Source: Lacihabitans sp. CCS-44 | GTDB lineage: Bacteria; Bacteroidota; Bacteroidia; Cytophagales; Spirosomataceae | Assembly (NCBI RefSeq): GCF_024343735.1 | Contig: NZ_RJUE01000055.1 | Location: 62,001 to 126,000 of the forward strand | Reading direction: 5' to 3' | Length of the DNA stretch: 64,000 nucleotides | Made by a program: the position numbers and the translations under genes | Shown: positions 1 through 9,756 of the stretch, one piece after another | Position numbering within the stretch: the first letter of the stretch is position 1 | Layout: every line of letters begins with the position of its first letter | The notes under the pieces: generated by a model | Database searches by the model: none | What the model saw: only the letters and a program-made list of their open reading frames with translations | What the model was told of the DNA's origin: nothing

Positions 1-2
1 AT

Positions 3-353
3 GAATTGAATGTAAAGGTTTTCAGACTCAAATATCCGCAACCAGTAAATCAACCTTTTGAGGCAGAATTTTTAGGAACTATACCTTATTGGGGAATAGT
101 GGGTGGAGATATTTCGGCTGACGGTAACGAAATATTATTGAAGACTTACATTGCAGTTTTTTATTGGAAATTGAAAAGCAATGAGACCGTTTTTCAGGCA
201 CTTTCAAGGACAAGAGACGTTGGAGCACCGTATATTCAGGAAAACCAAGGTGAGTCCATTTGTTGGGATTATCAAGCTAAAGGCTATTATACCATAAGCG
301 AAAGGGGAGGATTGCCCACTCCTCCAAAATTATATTATTATTCTAAGAAATAA
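3..353 (+). CDS. C-terminal fragment of a conserved propeller-like protein (5' end outside window)
   Basis: The reading frame is open from position 3 to the stop at 351-353 with no convincing start, since the first possible start is a TTG at 6. The gene therefore almost certainly begins outside the window. The visible 116 residues have repeated strand-like stretches (GGDISADGNEILLKTY, then YYTISERG) typical of the last blade of a beta-propeller. From memory they resemble a conserved Bacteroidota hypothetical family with this ending. Substrate and function are not known. The gene converges on ffh and shares a perfect hairpin terminator with it. Confidence 0.6.
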   Translation, partial: ELNVKVFRLKYPQPVNQPFEAEFLGTIPYWGIVGGDISADGNEILLKTYIAVFYWKLKSNETVFQALSRTRDVGAPYIQENQGESICWDYQAKGYYTISERGGLPTPPKLYYYSKK

Positions 354-388
354 AAAAGCCGTTTGGAGAATTTCTCTAAACGGCTTTT
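354..388. terminator. Bidirectional hairpin terminator between the truncated gene and ffh
   Basis: Perfect 11-bp inverted repeat: AAAAGCCGTTT at 354-364 and AAACGGCTTTT at 378-388. The outer A/T runs act as the T-tract on either strand. It starts directly after the stop of the upstream plus-strand gene and lies 18 bases beyond the ffh stop on the minus strand. Confidence 0.85.
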
Positions 389-406
389 CAGTATATATAT
401 TTAATT

Positions 407-1723
407 TCATCCAAACATCCTTGATTTACCACTTGGACTCATTTTGTTGAATTTCTTCATCATTTTTTTCATTTGGTCAAATTGCTTCAAGAGATTGTTT
501 ACTTCCTGAATAGTTCTTCCTGCTCCGCCAGCAATACGCTTTCTACGGCTTCCGTCTATGAGGTCTGGTAGTTCACGTTCTTTTGGGGTCATGCTTTTTA
601 TGATAGACTCTATAGGCTTAAACGAATCGTTGCTGATGTCGAGGTCTTTCACAGCCGAACCCATGCCCGGTATCATGCCCATCACGTCTTTGATGTTACC
701 CATTTTTTTTATTTGCTCCAACTGAGAAAGAAAATCGTTGAGATCAAAACTGTTCTCACGCATTTTCTTGTTCATCTTTTTGGCTTCGTCTTCGTCAAAA
801 GCCTGCTGGGCTCTTTCTACCAAAGATATTACGTCACCCATGCCAAGAATTCTGCTGGCCATACGATCGGGGTGGAAAATGTCGAGGTCTTCCATTTTCT
901 CTCCCGTACTCATAAACTTAATAGGCTTCTCAACTACAGTACGAATAGATAAGGCTGCACCACCGCGTGAGTCACCGTCAAGCTTAGTAAGTACAACACC
1001 ATCAAAATCAAGGCGTTCGTTGAAGGTTTTGGCTGTATTTACGGCATCTTGGCCCGTCATGGAGTCCACAACAAATAATATTTCTGATGGAGATATCGTC
1101 TTTTTGATGTTTTCAACCTCGGTCATCATGACCTCATCAACCGCCAAACGACCTGCCGTATCGACAATTACAATACTCTTGCCTTTGACTTTGGCCGCCG
1201 CCACAGCATTTTTAGCTATCGAAACTGCGTCTTTATTGTCTGGTTCAGCATAGACTTCCACGCCTATTTGCTCACCTAAAACCTGAAGTTGAGTGATGGC
1301 TGCAGGACGGTAAACGTCGCATGCTACTAACATCACTTGCTTTCCTTGTTTTTTAAGATAGGCCGCAAATTTTCCTGAAAAAGTAGTTTTACCTGAACCT
1401 TGCAAACCGGCTATCAAAATCACCGCTGGCGAACCCTTGAGGTTTACAGTCTGGGCCATGCCGCCCATAAGATCTTGCAACTGTTCCTGGACAATTTTTA
1501 CAAAAAGCTGCCCTGGCTCCACTGCTATCATTACTTTACGGTCAATAGCTTCTTGTTTTACCCTGTCTGTGACGTCTTTGGCTACTTTATAGTTAACGTC
1601 GGCGTCCATTAAGGCACGTCGGATTTCCTTTACTGTGCTGGCTATATTTACATCGGTGATACGCCCTTTGCCCTTAAGGGTTTTAAATGCACCGTTGAGT
1701 TTATCCTGAAGATTCTGAAACAT
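407..1723 (-). CDS. ffh: Signal recognition particle GTPase Ffh (SRP54)
   Basis: This is the protein subunit of the signal recognition particle. It binds 4.5S RNA and signal sequences of nascent membrane proteins and docks with FtsY in a GTP-dependent way. The 438-residue length is normal for the family. Visible features in order are an N-terminal four-helix N domain, the G1 loop GLQGSGKTT near residue 105, DTAGRLAVD (G3), TKLDGDSRGG (G4) and a methionine-rich M domain from about residue 295 to the end (MIPGM, QMKKMMKKFNKM). ATG at 1723 is the natural start. It is monocistronic, with terminators on both sides and a -7 box upstream. No SRP RNA gene was recognised in the window. Confidence 0.97.
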   Translation of the reverse strand: MFQNLQDKLNGAFKTLKGKGRITDVNIASTVKEIRRALMDADVNYKVAKDVTDRVKQEAIDRKVMIAVEPGQLFVKIVQEQLQDLMGGMAQTVNLKGSPAVILIAGLQGSGKTTFSGKFAAYLKKQGKQVMLVACDVYRPAAITQLQVLGEQIGVEVYAEPDNKDAVSIAKNAVAAAKVKGKSIVIVDTAGRLAVDEVMMTEVENIKKTISPSEILFVVDSMTGQDAVNTAKTFNERLDFDGVVLTKLDGDSRGGAALSIRTVVEKPIKFMSTGEKMEDLDIFHPDRMASRILGMGDVISLVERAQQAFDEDEAKKMNKKMRENSFDLNDFLSQLEQIKKMGNIKDVMGMIPGMGSAVKDLDISNDSFKPIESIIKSMTPKERELPDLIDGSRRKRIAGGAGRTIQEVNNLLKQFDQMKKMMKKFNKMSPSGKSRMFG

Positions 1724-1748
1724 ACCTGTTTATTTAGAAATTGAGGTA

Positions 1749-1756
1749 CAAATTTA
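1749..1756 (-). promoter_or_regulatory. Bacteroidota -7 promoter box for ffh
   Basis: On the minus strand this reads TAAATTTG, a full match to TAnnTTTG, 25 bases before the ffh ATG. No TTG at the usual 19-21 base spacing is clear; the nearest TTTTG is 14 bases upstream. Only the -7 half is well supported. Confidence 0.5.
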
Positions 1757-1788
1757 AGAAAAAAAATACTCAAAATTTTAAATAAATA

Positions 1789-1819
1789 AAAAACCCAAGC
1801 TATGATAACTTGGGTTTTT
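1789..1819 (-). terminator. Terminator of the small secreted protein gene
   Basis: Perfect 11-bp inverted repeat AAAAACCCAAG (1789-1799) and CTTGGGTTTTT (1809-1819). It lies 40 bases past the stop of the minus-strand gene at 1859, and the minus strand ends in a T-run. Confidence 0.8.
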
Positions 1820-1858
1820 CTTCAAAGGTTTTTTAGATTCGGCTACAATGCTAAACTA

Positions 1859-2242
1859 TTACTGTGCAGTAGCAGTTCTTGTTACGTTTGTAGCTATCTG
1901 GAAGTTTTTCATTAATTTCTCTTTTCCGGTAATAACCTCAAAGAAATATTCGCCGTCTGCCAAGGCCGACAAGTCATATAACTTGCTGAAAGACTCGGTT
2001 TTAGAGATGTACTCGCTGTGGAATACTTCTCCGCTGGCGTTTTTGATGGCTATATATGTTTTTTTATCGAGATTGTCTAAGGTCAATTGGAACTTAAGGC
2101 CTTTGAAAGCCTTTACTTGAAGCTCACTGGCTTCAGCATTGATTTCAACGATTTTGATTCCGTTGAAATTGTCGTTGGCGAAAGTGTTGTTAGCAGCTGA
2201 TACTCCCATCAAAACTGCAACTGTTAAAATAAGCTTTTTCAT
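1859..2242 (-). CDS. Small secreted protein with one predicted beta-sandwich domain
   Basis: 127 residues. An N-terminal signal peptide is clear (MKKLILTVAVLMGVSAANNTFA, cleavage probably after FA near residue 22). The rest alternates hydrophobic and polar residues and carries motifs such as YDLSALADGEYFFEV, which is the usual last-strand pattern of small Ig-like or fibronectin-like domains in Bacteroidota (DUF3244-like). No catalytic motif is visible. The protein is probably periplasmic or surface exposed. It is monocistronic, with its own terminator downstream. The family name is from memory and uncertain; the secreted Ig-like nature is well supported. Confidence 0.75.
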   Translation of the reverse strand: MKKLILTVAVLMGVSAANNTFANDNFNGIKIVEINAEASELQVKAFKGLKFQLTLDNLDKKTYIAIKNASGEVFHSEYISKTESFSKLYDLSALADGEYFFEVITGKEKLMKNFQIATNVTRTATAQ

Positions 2243-2831
2243 AATTTTCTTTGTTTGTTTTCTAATTTGATAAAAATTTAAATCTTGTTTTTGTACTTGA
2301 ATAAATCTACCGTTCTAGAAAACCTTTGATGTTGCAAATGTACAGAACAAATTGAATACGTGTCAATTACCTGAAATGACATATTTGAAAGTTCTTCACA
2401 GGATGCCATGAAAATATTGAAATAATACCACACATATATGAAAAGTGCAAGCATTGGGTAGAATGTTACAATGGTTTTTAATATAGACTTAATTTTGACT
2501 CTTGGAGGATTTTTAGAAAAAGATAGGATACAGATGAAGCAATCGTAAATTTTATATTGGAATGGTACAATTCTGATTTTTTCGAGTTTTGTGGAATTAG
2601 AATAATTGAACAAATTTGGGCTTAATAAATTTGTTCTTGAAGCATCTTCCTTCAAAAAAATCAACTATTGATATCAAAAATTGAGGGATAGGGCATTGTT
2701 AAGAACGCTAAAAAGTTTAAAATTCGCTATTGTATGTTAAAATAGGGAGTCTCAAAAACCCCTAATATAAAACACGCACCACCAAAAGCGATGCGTGTTG
2801 CTATTATTTTTAACCTAACCTGATTCTATTT
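2243..2831. other. 589-bp intergenic region without a convincing gene
   Basis: AT-rich spacer between two minus-strand genes. An open frame at 2278-2664 (minus) has no recognisable domain, no signal peptide and erratic composition, and is most likely chance. The only structure noticed is a hairpin near the 3' end of the YD-repeat lipoprotein gene (2771-2799). Confidence 0.5.
2771..2799 (-). terminator. Hairpin downstream of the YD-repeat lipoprotein gene
   Basis: Perfect 8-bp stem AACACGCA (2771-2778) and TGCGTGTT (2792-2799) with a 13-base loop, 33 bases beyond the stop at 2832 on the minus strand. The following minus-strand sequence is only partly T-rich, so it is a weaker terminator candidate than others here. 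Confidence 0.5.
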
Positions 2832-3638
2832 TTAGTTGCAGTTGGAGAGGGTGAATATTGACTTCACTACAGATTTGTCTGGATATTCATAGCTCACTTC
2901 CGTTACATATCCATTGACATCTTTTTTTATAGACGTAGTTTTGTCTATTCCATCTGAAACCAAAACGCCATTGTCGTTAGGAATAAATACTTCGCCTGTT
3001 GATCCTTCTCCTCCAATGTTAGCTACCCATGAGAAGCCTGTAAGGAGATCATAAGGCAAGCCCTTGGCTTTTAAGTATTGCTCTGGCGACTTAGCCATAC
3101 TGGTTGGTTTTTCTCGGTATTCAAAATATACAAAGCCCGAAGCGGCATCTTTTACACCACGCTTGGTAGTTATTCCGTTGGCATCATATTCAAAATACTG
3201 CACATCATGATAGCTTTTGTCGTCGGGCTCATAGCTGAACTCAAGGATATTTCCTGCTACGTCAAGCTTTATGTTGTTCACACCTTTGGTGCCATCAGCA
3301 TTATTCCAAGTAGCTTTAGTTACTTTCCCATTATTATAAGTATAGGATTCTGTGCCATAAGCCACACCATCTAATGTAATGTCAGACTTGGAAAGTAACC
3401 CGGCGGCATCGTAAGTGAAAGTATAAATGAACTTCGAAATAGCACCTGAGCCAGTGCCGTCAAACTCGCGGGTCATGGTGGTTATGCGGTCATTGGCATC
3501 GTAAGCATAAGTGTGCTTGTTGCCATTGCCTCGGTCAATAGTAGCGAGGCGACAAGTATCAGTAGGCACAACGTCTTCTTTTTTGCAAGAACTTATTGCT
3601 ATAAACAGGACAAGGAGGAGGTAGAGAGAGTTTTTCAT
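2832..3638 (-). CDS. Lipoprotein with RHS/YD-type repeats
   Basis: The chosen start (ATG ending at 3638) gives a lipoprotein signal peptide with lipobox IAISSC, so the mature protein would be anchored by that cysteine. A longer frame begins at 3695 but adds a non-signal extension and overlaps the upstream gene by 13 bases. The mature part contains several YD-like repeats (YAYDANDRITTM, FTYDAAGLLSKS, YTYNNGKVTKA, FEYDANGITTKR), the repeat type that builds beta-strand shells in RHS proteins. No toxin-like C-terminus is present. It follows the ligase-like gene on the same strand after a 44-base gap and may be co-transcribed with the surface locus. Confidence 0.75.
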   Translation of the reverse strand: MKNSLYLLLVLFIAISSCKKEDVVPTDTCRLATIDRGNGNKHTYAYDANDRITTMTREFDGTGSGAISKFIYTFTYDAAGLLSKSDITLDGVAYGTESYTYNNGKVTKATWNNADGTKGVNNIKLDVAGNILEFSYEPDDKSYHDVQYFEYDANGITTKRGVKDAASGFVYFEYREKPTSMAKSPEQYLKAKGLPYDLLTGFSWVANIGGEGSTGEVFIPNDNGVLVSDGIDKTTSIKKDVNGYVTEVSYEYPDKSVVKSIFTLSNCN

Positions 3639-3682
3639 TTTTGTTTTTTGTTTGATTTTTATAATTATTGAAAACTGTAGTT

Positions 3683-5857
3683 TTAATACCACCAAACTTC
3701 TTTGTACATCTCATAAAAAGCTTCGGGGGGTATGTCTTTGTTTATAATTCCATTTATTAACTCATTTATTTCAGTTTCTTTTTGCGGAAAGAAATTATTA
3801 CTCACACAGGCTTGAATAGCGGTTTTTACCGAGTTTGGTCGATTAGTAAGTACAGCCAATTGAATCCATCTTAGATAGGTATTTGGTTTAAAATACTTAA
3901 ATTCTAACACTGTGGCAGATTCAAGCTTGTCAATCAAATCCTTGTATCGATTTGTCATTCTGAAAAGTTCTGTCGATTTGTCCATGTTTTTTACAATATC
4001 TACAAGAGAGAGATTATTAAGCTGCATAGTGGCTTGGTGGGTTGCTCCCATATTAATAAAACAATATGCCTTACTAATGACAGCTAATTTATAATTGGGA
4101 TCCATTGCAATAATTTCATCAAATATTTTGAGAGCCTTTTCAAAGTTTTTTTTCTTTAAATACATCATACCTAAATCAATTAGATTAATATGTCGATTAG
4201 GTGCTATCATTTTAAGTTTCTCAAAAGTTAAAATTGCGTGGTCTGTTTCGCCAGTTTCAAACTCTAAAAAACCCAACTGTGACATTATTATTGGGTGATC
4301 TGGATAGATTTTTAGTAGATCCAGAAGTTGCTTTTTGGAATATAATAAGTAGCTGAATTTTAATGAGTTATCTATTCCTGGGCTGTTCAATTTTAATCTG
4401 TTGGATGCCATTGAGAGAGTCAAGTCATATCGACCCACAATTGACGCTTCAAAATTTGATTCGTTCTCTGCTACAGTATTTGTATTTAAATATTTTTTAG
4501 ATGTTGTGTTCCAAGACAAATAAGTTTTGGTGGTTTTATATACAAATAGGTAGCCGAAAAGTCCGTAAGCAGCTATTAATAAGATTTTAATTCCAAAATT
4601 CAATTTTGGAATATCAAAGTATTTCGACTCAGTAAATTGACTTAAATAAATAAGTAGTGAGAAGAAAATAAGGTAGCTTATGTGGCTTTCAAAGGAAGTA
4701 AATAAACACACAAAATAGGCTATTAAAAAGCCAAAAATTGTTGCTTTGGAAGTATTTGAAATTTGGGTTGTTTTTTTGAAAAGTATAATCAAAACAAATA
4801 TAAATAATACGGTGAATGACAAAAAACCGAGTAAGCCCGTTTCAATAAGTTTGTCAATCAGGAAATTATGAGATCGATCATACCAGTCACCAGAGTCAAC
4901 CAGTTTGTTGTTGTAGTTTTTTACAAAAAAATGCACGAAATTTTCTTTTCCCCAACCTAATAATGGCTTTTCCCAAAATCCTTTCAGAGAGATTTTCCAA
5001 AGTTCCAACCTTACAGAAATACTATTATCAGAATTCGAATAATTCAAAATCCTTTTGGCCCAAGGAGAGACATTAAAAGCTCTAAAGCAAATATAGCAAA
5101 GAGCAAAAAAGCAAACTGAAAATGAGATTACTGTTTTTTTACTTGTTTGGTTGGTAAATAATAAATATATCAACGAAAAGAATGTACCAACGAATAAAGC
5201 CAAAAATGAAGAACGTGTGGCCGATGAAGTTAAAGCGTATAGATAAACCCCACAAAAGATTAAGGATACAAATAGCTGTATTTTTTTTGGATTGGTTTTA
5301 TTGATTAAGGCTGAAAACCAAAAGTTCGAAATCAAAAAAATGTGGAAGACTAAATATATACCTAATGACAAAGGATTTGAAAAGCTACCTTGAGATCTTA
5401 ATAATGGATTTTCAAGATGTTGTTTGATGGCTAAAACACTTATCAAAAATGAGATAGTACAAGAAATTCTTAGTACTGATTGCCAGTCGCTATTCGATAT
5501 TTTTTGTTGACTAAATGTTATCAGAAATATAGTAAAGAATAAAAAGTTTAGAATGCCATCCATCCTTTCGAAGCTCGAAAAAAAACTTGCTGTTACTCCA
5601 CTTCCTACCAAGCCAGAAATGGACATAACTATTAAAAAAACTAAAACCAAAATATTGATTATTGAGACCTTTATTTGTAAGTTATTTTTGTAAAATATCT
5701 TGAAAATGGCAAATCCTAGGGTAGCATAAACCAGTATCCAAAACATCAGTATTTTGGGTACATTGTACCCGTATATGTATTTTTCAAGATAAAATATTGG
5801 TAAAATTGCCAAGAACACAAATGCAATGAATACTGGTTTTGAACTACTATTTTCCAT
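3683..5857 (-). CDS. O-antigen ligase/Wzy-like membrane protein with C-terminal TPR domain
   Basis: 724 residues. The first ~440 are polytopic membrane segments with the hallmarks of the Wzy_C/O-antigen ligase family: TSSATRSSFLALFVG, then the large periplasmic loop containing GWGKENFVHFF and the RSHNFLIDKLIETGLLGF stretch with the conserved His. The last ~250 residues are TPR-like (ALLTFEKL-type helices; FEKALKIFDEIIAMDPNYKLA). Such proteins join lipid-linked glycans to lipid A or to proteins in the periplasm. It starts 20 bases after the adhesin stop, so it is probably in the same transcript and might glycosylate that adhesin (inference). No other glycan genes are adjacent, which is unusual for a lipopolysaccharide gene. 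Confidence 0.8.
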   Translation of the reverse strand: MENSSSKPVFIAFVFLAILPIFYLEKYIYGYNVPKILMFWILVYATLGFAIFKIFYKNNLQIKVSIINILVLVFLIVMSISGLVGSGVTASFFSSFERMDGILNFLFFTIFLITFSQQKISNSDWQSVLRISCTISFLISVLAIKQHLENPLLRSQGSFSNPLSLGIYLVFHIFLISNFWFSALINKTNPKKIQLFVSLIFCGVYLYALTSSATRSSFLALFVGTFFSLIYLLFTNQTSKKTVISFSVCFFALCYICFRAFNVSPWAKRILNYSNSDNSISVRLELWKISLKGFWEKPLLGWGKENFVHFFVKNYNNKLVDSGDWYDRSHNFLIDKLIETGLLGFLSFTVLFIFVLIILFKKTTQISNTSKATIFGFLIAYFVCLFTSFESHISYLIFFSLLIYLSQFTESKYFDIPKLNFGIKILLIAAYGLFGYLFVYKTTKTYLSWNTTSKKYLNTNTVAENESNFEASIVGRYDLTLSMASNRLKLNSPGIDNSLKFSYLLYSKKQLLDLLKIYPDHPIIMSQLGFLEFETGETDHAILTFEKLKMIAPNRHINLIDLGMMYLKKKNFEKALKIFDEIIAMDPNYKLAVISKAYCFINMGATHQATMQLNNLSLVDIVKNMDKSTELFRMTNRYKDLIDKLESATVLEFKYFKPNTYLRWIQLAVLTNRPNSVKTAIQACVSNNFFPQKETEINELINGIINKDIPPEAFYEMYKEVWWY

Positions 5858-5877
5858 ATTTTTATATCTCTTGCGTA

Positions 5878-8800
5878 TTAACTACACCCACCAACTTGAG
5901 CCAGAAAAACCACACCATTATCTGCTTTGAAACCAGCATTTAGTTCAATGCTTTTTGCTTGATAGGTCACCGTTGCTGTTCCTGTTATTTTGTTGGTGGC
6001 TGTTATTTTGCCGCCGATGGCATTTGCCGCTTGTACCATAATTGTTCCTGAATCCACATCATCTGTGGGGGAAGCAGTACTTGAAAGCGTCCGGACGAGC
6101 GGACATGGATTCACTATGAGGTTTGTGGCCGAAGATGTTGGAGATTCGCAGCCACTCTTCACGCATCTAAAACTATAGGTTGTACTGGTGGTAGCAACTA
6201 TGACTCGTGGGTTTATGATAGAATTGTCTTCCCATTTGACAGTATTGGGTGAATAGCAACCTTGGGCAGTTAATGTGACTGAGGTATTGGTGAAAATTGT
6301 ACCCGTTGGGTTTACGGCCAATTGTTGTGGTGCATATACATAGGGCATGGTTACGTTTATCGCATTTGATGCAAATGACTTTATTCCTCCGATATTACAT
6401 CTTGCAGTGTAGGTAAATGTCTGATCACTGTAATAATTTGTAAATGCGGGAGAGACATTTATAGTGGCGTTGCCCGATGTAAAGGAAACCGCGGCACTTC
6501 CAAGAAACCACTCAACTACTTCTGTTACTGCACATCCAGTGGCTGTTAAACTTACCGAAGAGCCTTCGCAAACAGTCGTGGCGGTGGAGGTAATGACTGG
6601 AGCGTTAGGTACTGGGACAGCTACAGCATTTTCGCAAAAATCTCCTATTGTCAAGTTTACTTCCGATCCATCAGAGTCTTTTATCCAAACCACTCCACAT
6701 GGAGGTAATTTTGAGATGTACTTAAATTTGGTACGAAAACTTCTGCTGCTAGAATTTATAAAGCCTCCTGGTCTGCCATCGTAAGTCCAAATTTCCCAAT
6801 TATTATCTTTTCTTTGAATAACCTGAATAGAACTCGAAATTTGAGAATAATAGCTCCCATTGTAAACGATTCCCTTGGTGAAATACGACGTCCCATAATC
6901 CACATTCGGTGGCACAAAATCTACGGTTTGGGTACCATAGGCATAAGAACTGCCTGTACCTACAAAACTCCCTAAAGAATAATTGCCATCAATGTTAGAA
7001 ACTGAGGTGCCAGAGACAGAATTGGGTATATTGACTTTTAAAGAAGAAACACAGGTGGTGATAGCATCGGTACATTTAACCACATAGGCAGCTTGCGTGC
7101 TTAGATTGGTAGAGAATGAAGTTCCTGATCCAATAAGTGTCTCTACTCCAACATTGGGATATACTTGGAAGTTTGTTGCGGCTTTTGAATACCAAGATAC
7201 GGTCGCACCCGAACAATTGGCTGATAATAAAACCGTAGGTATAGCAGGTGTAGTCAAAACTGCAGTAATGTTGGTTGCCAATGCCGGTAAACTTAGTGTG
7301 GTTACTTCTACGGCATTTGAACTTATGGAATATAAAGCATTAAAATAACATTTGGCATAATAAGTAGTGTTGGCAGTTGGTGTTACACTTAATGCTTGAT
7401 TGTTGTAAGTGGAATTAAAACTATTAGTTCCTTGATTTTGATACCAATATACAGAAGTATTTGCTGGACATCCAGATGGCGTTAACAGAATGGTTGAGCC
7501 TAAGCACACCGAAGTAGGACCTGATATAGTAGGTGCTAAGGGTCGTGTTCCAGTGTAAATTGTAATGCTGGAAATACCAGATTCGCAAGTATTATACAAA
7601 TCATTTACGCATTTGGCTGTATATGTGGTGCTAGAAGCAGTTGGAGTAACTGTTCTGATACTCACAGTTGAATTATCATCCCATTTGATGGTAGTTCCTG
7701 ATGCACAGTATGAAGTTAGGTCGGCGGATTCTCCTAAACCAATATTGCTATAAGTTGTACTTAAAGTTGGAGCATAAATAGTTGGGCAGACAACAGTTAC
7801 AGTTTTGCTGACAGAACTAGATTCACAAGCTCCATTTACACATTTGTATGAATAGGAAGTGGTGGCGTTTGGTGTCACTGTTCTTGTAGAGGCAGTAGTA
7901 TTGTCGTCCCATTTGATAGTTGTCGAATTTCCACATCCTCCATTTGCCAATAATGAAACACTAGTGCCAGGGTTTACATTACCCGAAGGAGTAGCAATAA
8001 TTGAAGTTGGTGTCCAGTTATTGAACAAAGCAACTGAAACTTCGTTTGAATATGGTGAAACAACTGTACCATTGGTGCAAGTTGCTAGATAATAGAAGAA
8101 ACGACCATCAACATCAGCAGTTGCAATATTATTTGTGGTTAAGGTAGTTCCGGTGCCAATCTGGACAGGGGTACTGTTATACCATTTTCTATACCACTTT
8201 ACAACCCCAGGACTTGGGCAACCCAAAGAGCTTAAATTTATATTTTCTGAGGCACATAGTTTCGCCTGACCGTTGCTGTAATAATCTACATTTGGTGCTG
8301 AGCTAATAGAAATACCGGAGGCCAAGTTTGGATCGACGGTTACGGTAGTAGTGAAACCATTACTTGATTCACAACCCTGAGAAGTAAATTTAGCAGTATA
8401 ACTAGTAGTAACTGTAGGATTTACATATCTAGGATTTGCCGTAGAGCCATCTTCCCATTTTACTCCATAGCTTCCACCAGTGGCCAGAGACAATGTCACC
8501 GTGCCATAAGGTCCCACTGCAGAATTTGGACTTTTGGTTATAGCTGTCGGAGTAGGAGGAATGCTTGCCTGGGTAATATTAATTTGATTGGAGTATGCCG
8601 ACTGCCCGCCACCTCGAGTACATTTGGCTGCAAAATAAATTTGAGAGCTAACATTGGAAGTGTAAGTGAGTCCTGTGCCTAAAGTTGCTCCATTGCTTGC
8701 ATTGTACCAAGTTACCAAATCAGGTGATGTACAACCTTCGGCCGTAAGAGTTATCGAGGACCCTGTTGGGCAAAAATTGTACCTATTGGAAGTTATGCTC

Positions 8801-9738
8801 GGAGGAGCCACCACTTCTACCAAAATAGATGCTGCAGTTGGAGCTTGCCCACAATTATTTTTACAGGTTGCGGTATAATTTGTGGATGAATATGGAGCTA
8901 CAATTATACTGCTATTTTGACTCCCATTAGACCACAATACTCCATTACCAGACGGGCAATCACTTGCTGTTAGCGTTATGCTTGTGCCGCCAGCTACTGG
9001 GGATGTGGCGTTTTTGGTCAAGTTTGGTATGCCTGTCGGAATTCCTATTACAGTTAGTGTTCCAGTGTTTTCACCTATGGGGTTGCTAGATTTAATTTTT
9101 ATTTTGTAAGTACCAGACGAAGTGCCAGAAGGCAAAGTTATTGGTATTGTGGAAGCTGTGCTACTATTCAAACTTCCTACAACTACTGGAGTAACTGGGA
9201 ATGTGGTTCCGCCTAAATCAGAGAGTTCAGCCGTAAAAACATTTCCAGAGACTATTTCAAAAGTGGCAAAATTTGAATTAAGGGTATTCGTTCCAAAACA
9301 TGTAAACATGCTACTCACATTTTGTATTGAACTGCAAGACGGTAAAACATTCAGGGTGTATACTGTACTACTATCTAGTCCATTTACGACTGTCAAACCG
9401 TATGACCTACTCGCTGGGAAAGACCCATACATGGTACTACAATACGTTCCGGTATTTTGTGTGGTTGGTGGTATATTTGGAATATTTATTGAAATTGGAC
9501 TGGAAGTAGAGCTATAGGTTGAAACAATAGTAGTTGTTGAGGTCAGATAGCAAGATTCTATTTTTTTTAGTTTAATCGTAAAATTAGGGTTGGTAAAATT
9601 CCCCGAAGCGTTAAAAGTGACCGATATAGATGACTCTCCACAGCTAGCTGTTGGCGTAGGTGCTATAATCTGAATACTATTTTGACCGAGGGCAGTACCA
9701 GAATAAATAAATAATAAATAGATAAATATCTTTTTCAT
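5878..9738 (-). CDS. Large secreted Ig-repeat adhesin with 3-coathanger-stack-like C-terminus
   Basis: 1286 residues with a signal peptide ending near GTALGQ. The body is two alternating repeat types. The first has cores like KWEDGSTANPRYV followed by TSYTAKF..CES and occurs about five times (KWDDNTTASTR, KWDDNSTVSIR, KWEDNSIINPR). The second has VTWYNAS- or VKWYRKW-like cores ending in a Cys-containing strand, also about five times. One non-repeat insert lies around residues 905-1010. The last ~75 residues (GTATVTYQAKSIELNAGFKA...AQVGGC) match the '3-coathanger stack' pattern recalled from Cytophagales surface proteins. It lies 18 bases downstream of the orphan LytTR gene. It is Ser/Thr/Asn-rich and low in charge, like other adhesins. 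The ligand is unknown. Confidence 0.8.
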   Translation of the reverse strand: MKKIFIYLLFIYSGTALGQNSIQIIAPTPTASCGESSISVTFNASGNFTNPNFTIKLKKIESCYLTSTTTIVSTYSSTSSPISINIPNIPPTTQNTGTYCSTMYGSFPASRSYGLTVVNGLDSSTVYTLNVLPSCSSIQNVSSMFTCFGTNTLNSNFATFEIVSGNVFTAELSDLGGTTFPVTPVVVGSLNSSTASTIPITLPSGTSSGTYKIKIKSSNPIGENTGTLTVIGIPTGIPNLTKNATSPVAGGTSITLTASDCPSGNGVLWSNGSQNSSIIVAPYSSTNYTATCKNNCGQAPTAASILVEVVAPPSITSNRYNFCPTGSSITLTAEGCTSPDLVTWYNASNGATLGTGLTYTSNVSSQIYFAAKCTRGGGQSAYSNQINITQASIPPTPTAITKSPNSAVGPYGTVTLSLATGGSYGVKWEDGSTANPRYVNPTVTTSYTAKFTSQGCESSNGFTTTVTVDPNLASGISISSAPNVDYYSNGQAKLCASENINLSSLGCPSPGVVKWYRKWYNSTPVQIGTGTTLTTNNIATADVDGRFFYYLATCTNGTVVSPYSNEVSVALFNNWTPTSIIATPSGNVNPGTSVSLLANGGCGNSTTIKWDDNTTASTRTVTPNATTSYSYKCVNGACESSSVSKTVTVVCPTIYAPTLSTTYSNIGLGESADLTSYCASGTTIKWDDNSTVSIRTVTPTASSTTYTAKCVNDLYNTCESGISSITIYTGTRPLAPTISGPTSVCLGSTILLTPSGCPANTSVYWYQNQGTNSFNSTYNNQALSVTPTANTTYYAKCYFNALYSISSNAVEVTTLSLPALATNITAVLTTPAIPTVLLSANCSGATVSWYSKAATNFQVYPNVGVETLIGSGTSFSTNLSTQAAYVVKCTDAITTCVSSLKVNIPNSVSGTSVSNIDGNYSLGSFVGTGSSYAYGTQTVDFVPPNVDYGTSYFTKGIVYNGSYYSQISSSIQVIQRKDNNWEIWTYDGRPGGFINSSSRSFRTKFKYISKLPPCGVVWIKDSDGSEVNLTIGDFCENAVAVPVPNAPVITSTATTVCEGSSVSLTATGCAVTEVVEWFLGSAAVSFTSGNATINVSPAFTNYYSDQTFTYTARCNIGGIKSFASNAINVTMPYVYAPQQLAVNPTGTIFTNTSVTLTAQGCYSPNTVKWEDNSIINPRVIVATTSTTYSFRCVKSGCESPTSSATNLIVNPCPLVRTLSSTASPTDDVDSGTIMVQAANAIGGKITATNKITGTATVTYQAKSIELNAGFKADNGVVFLAQVGGCS

Positions 9739-9756
9739 TTTGAGAAATTTAATGGG

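Noticed and set aside
738-1253. 171-codon plus-strand frame across ffh
   Set aside because: Lies entirely within the well-supported ffh gene on the other strand; composition is that of an antisense shadow.
407-1850. SRP (4.5S) RNA gene near ffh
   Set aside because: No sequence with the conserved SRP RNA hairpin was found around ffh or elsewhere.
2278-2664. 128-codon minus-strand open frame
   Set aside because: No domain, no signal sequence, patchy composition and isolated in AT-rich spacer; most likely chance.
6464-9517. Several plus-strand frames of 60-130 codons across the adhesin
   Set aside because: All are antisense to the repeat-coding adhesin gene and show no family features.
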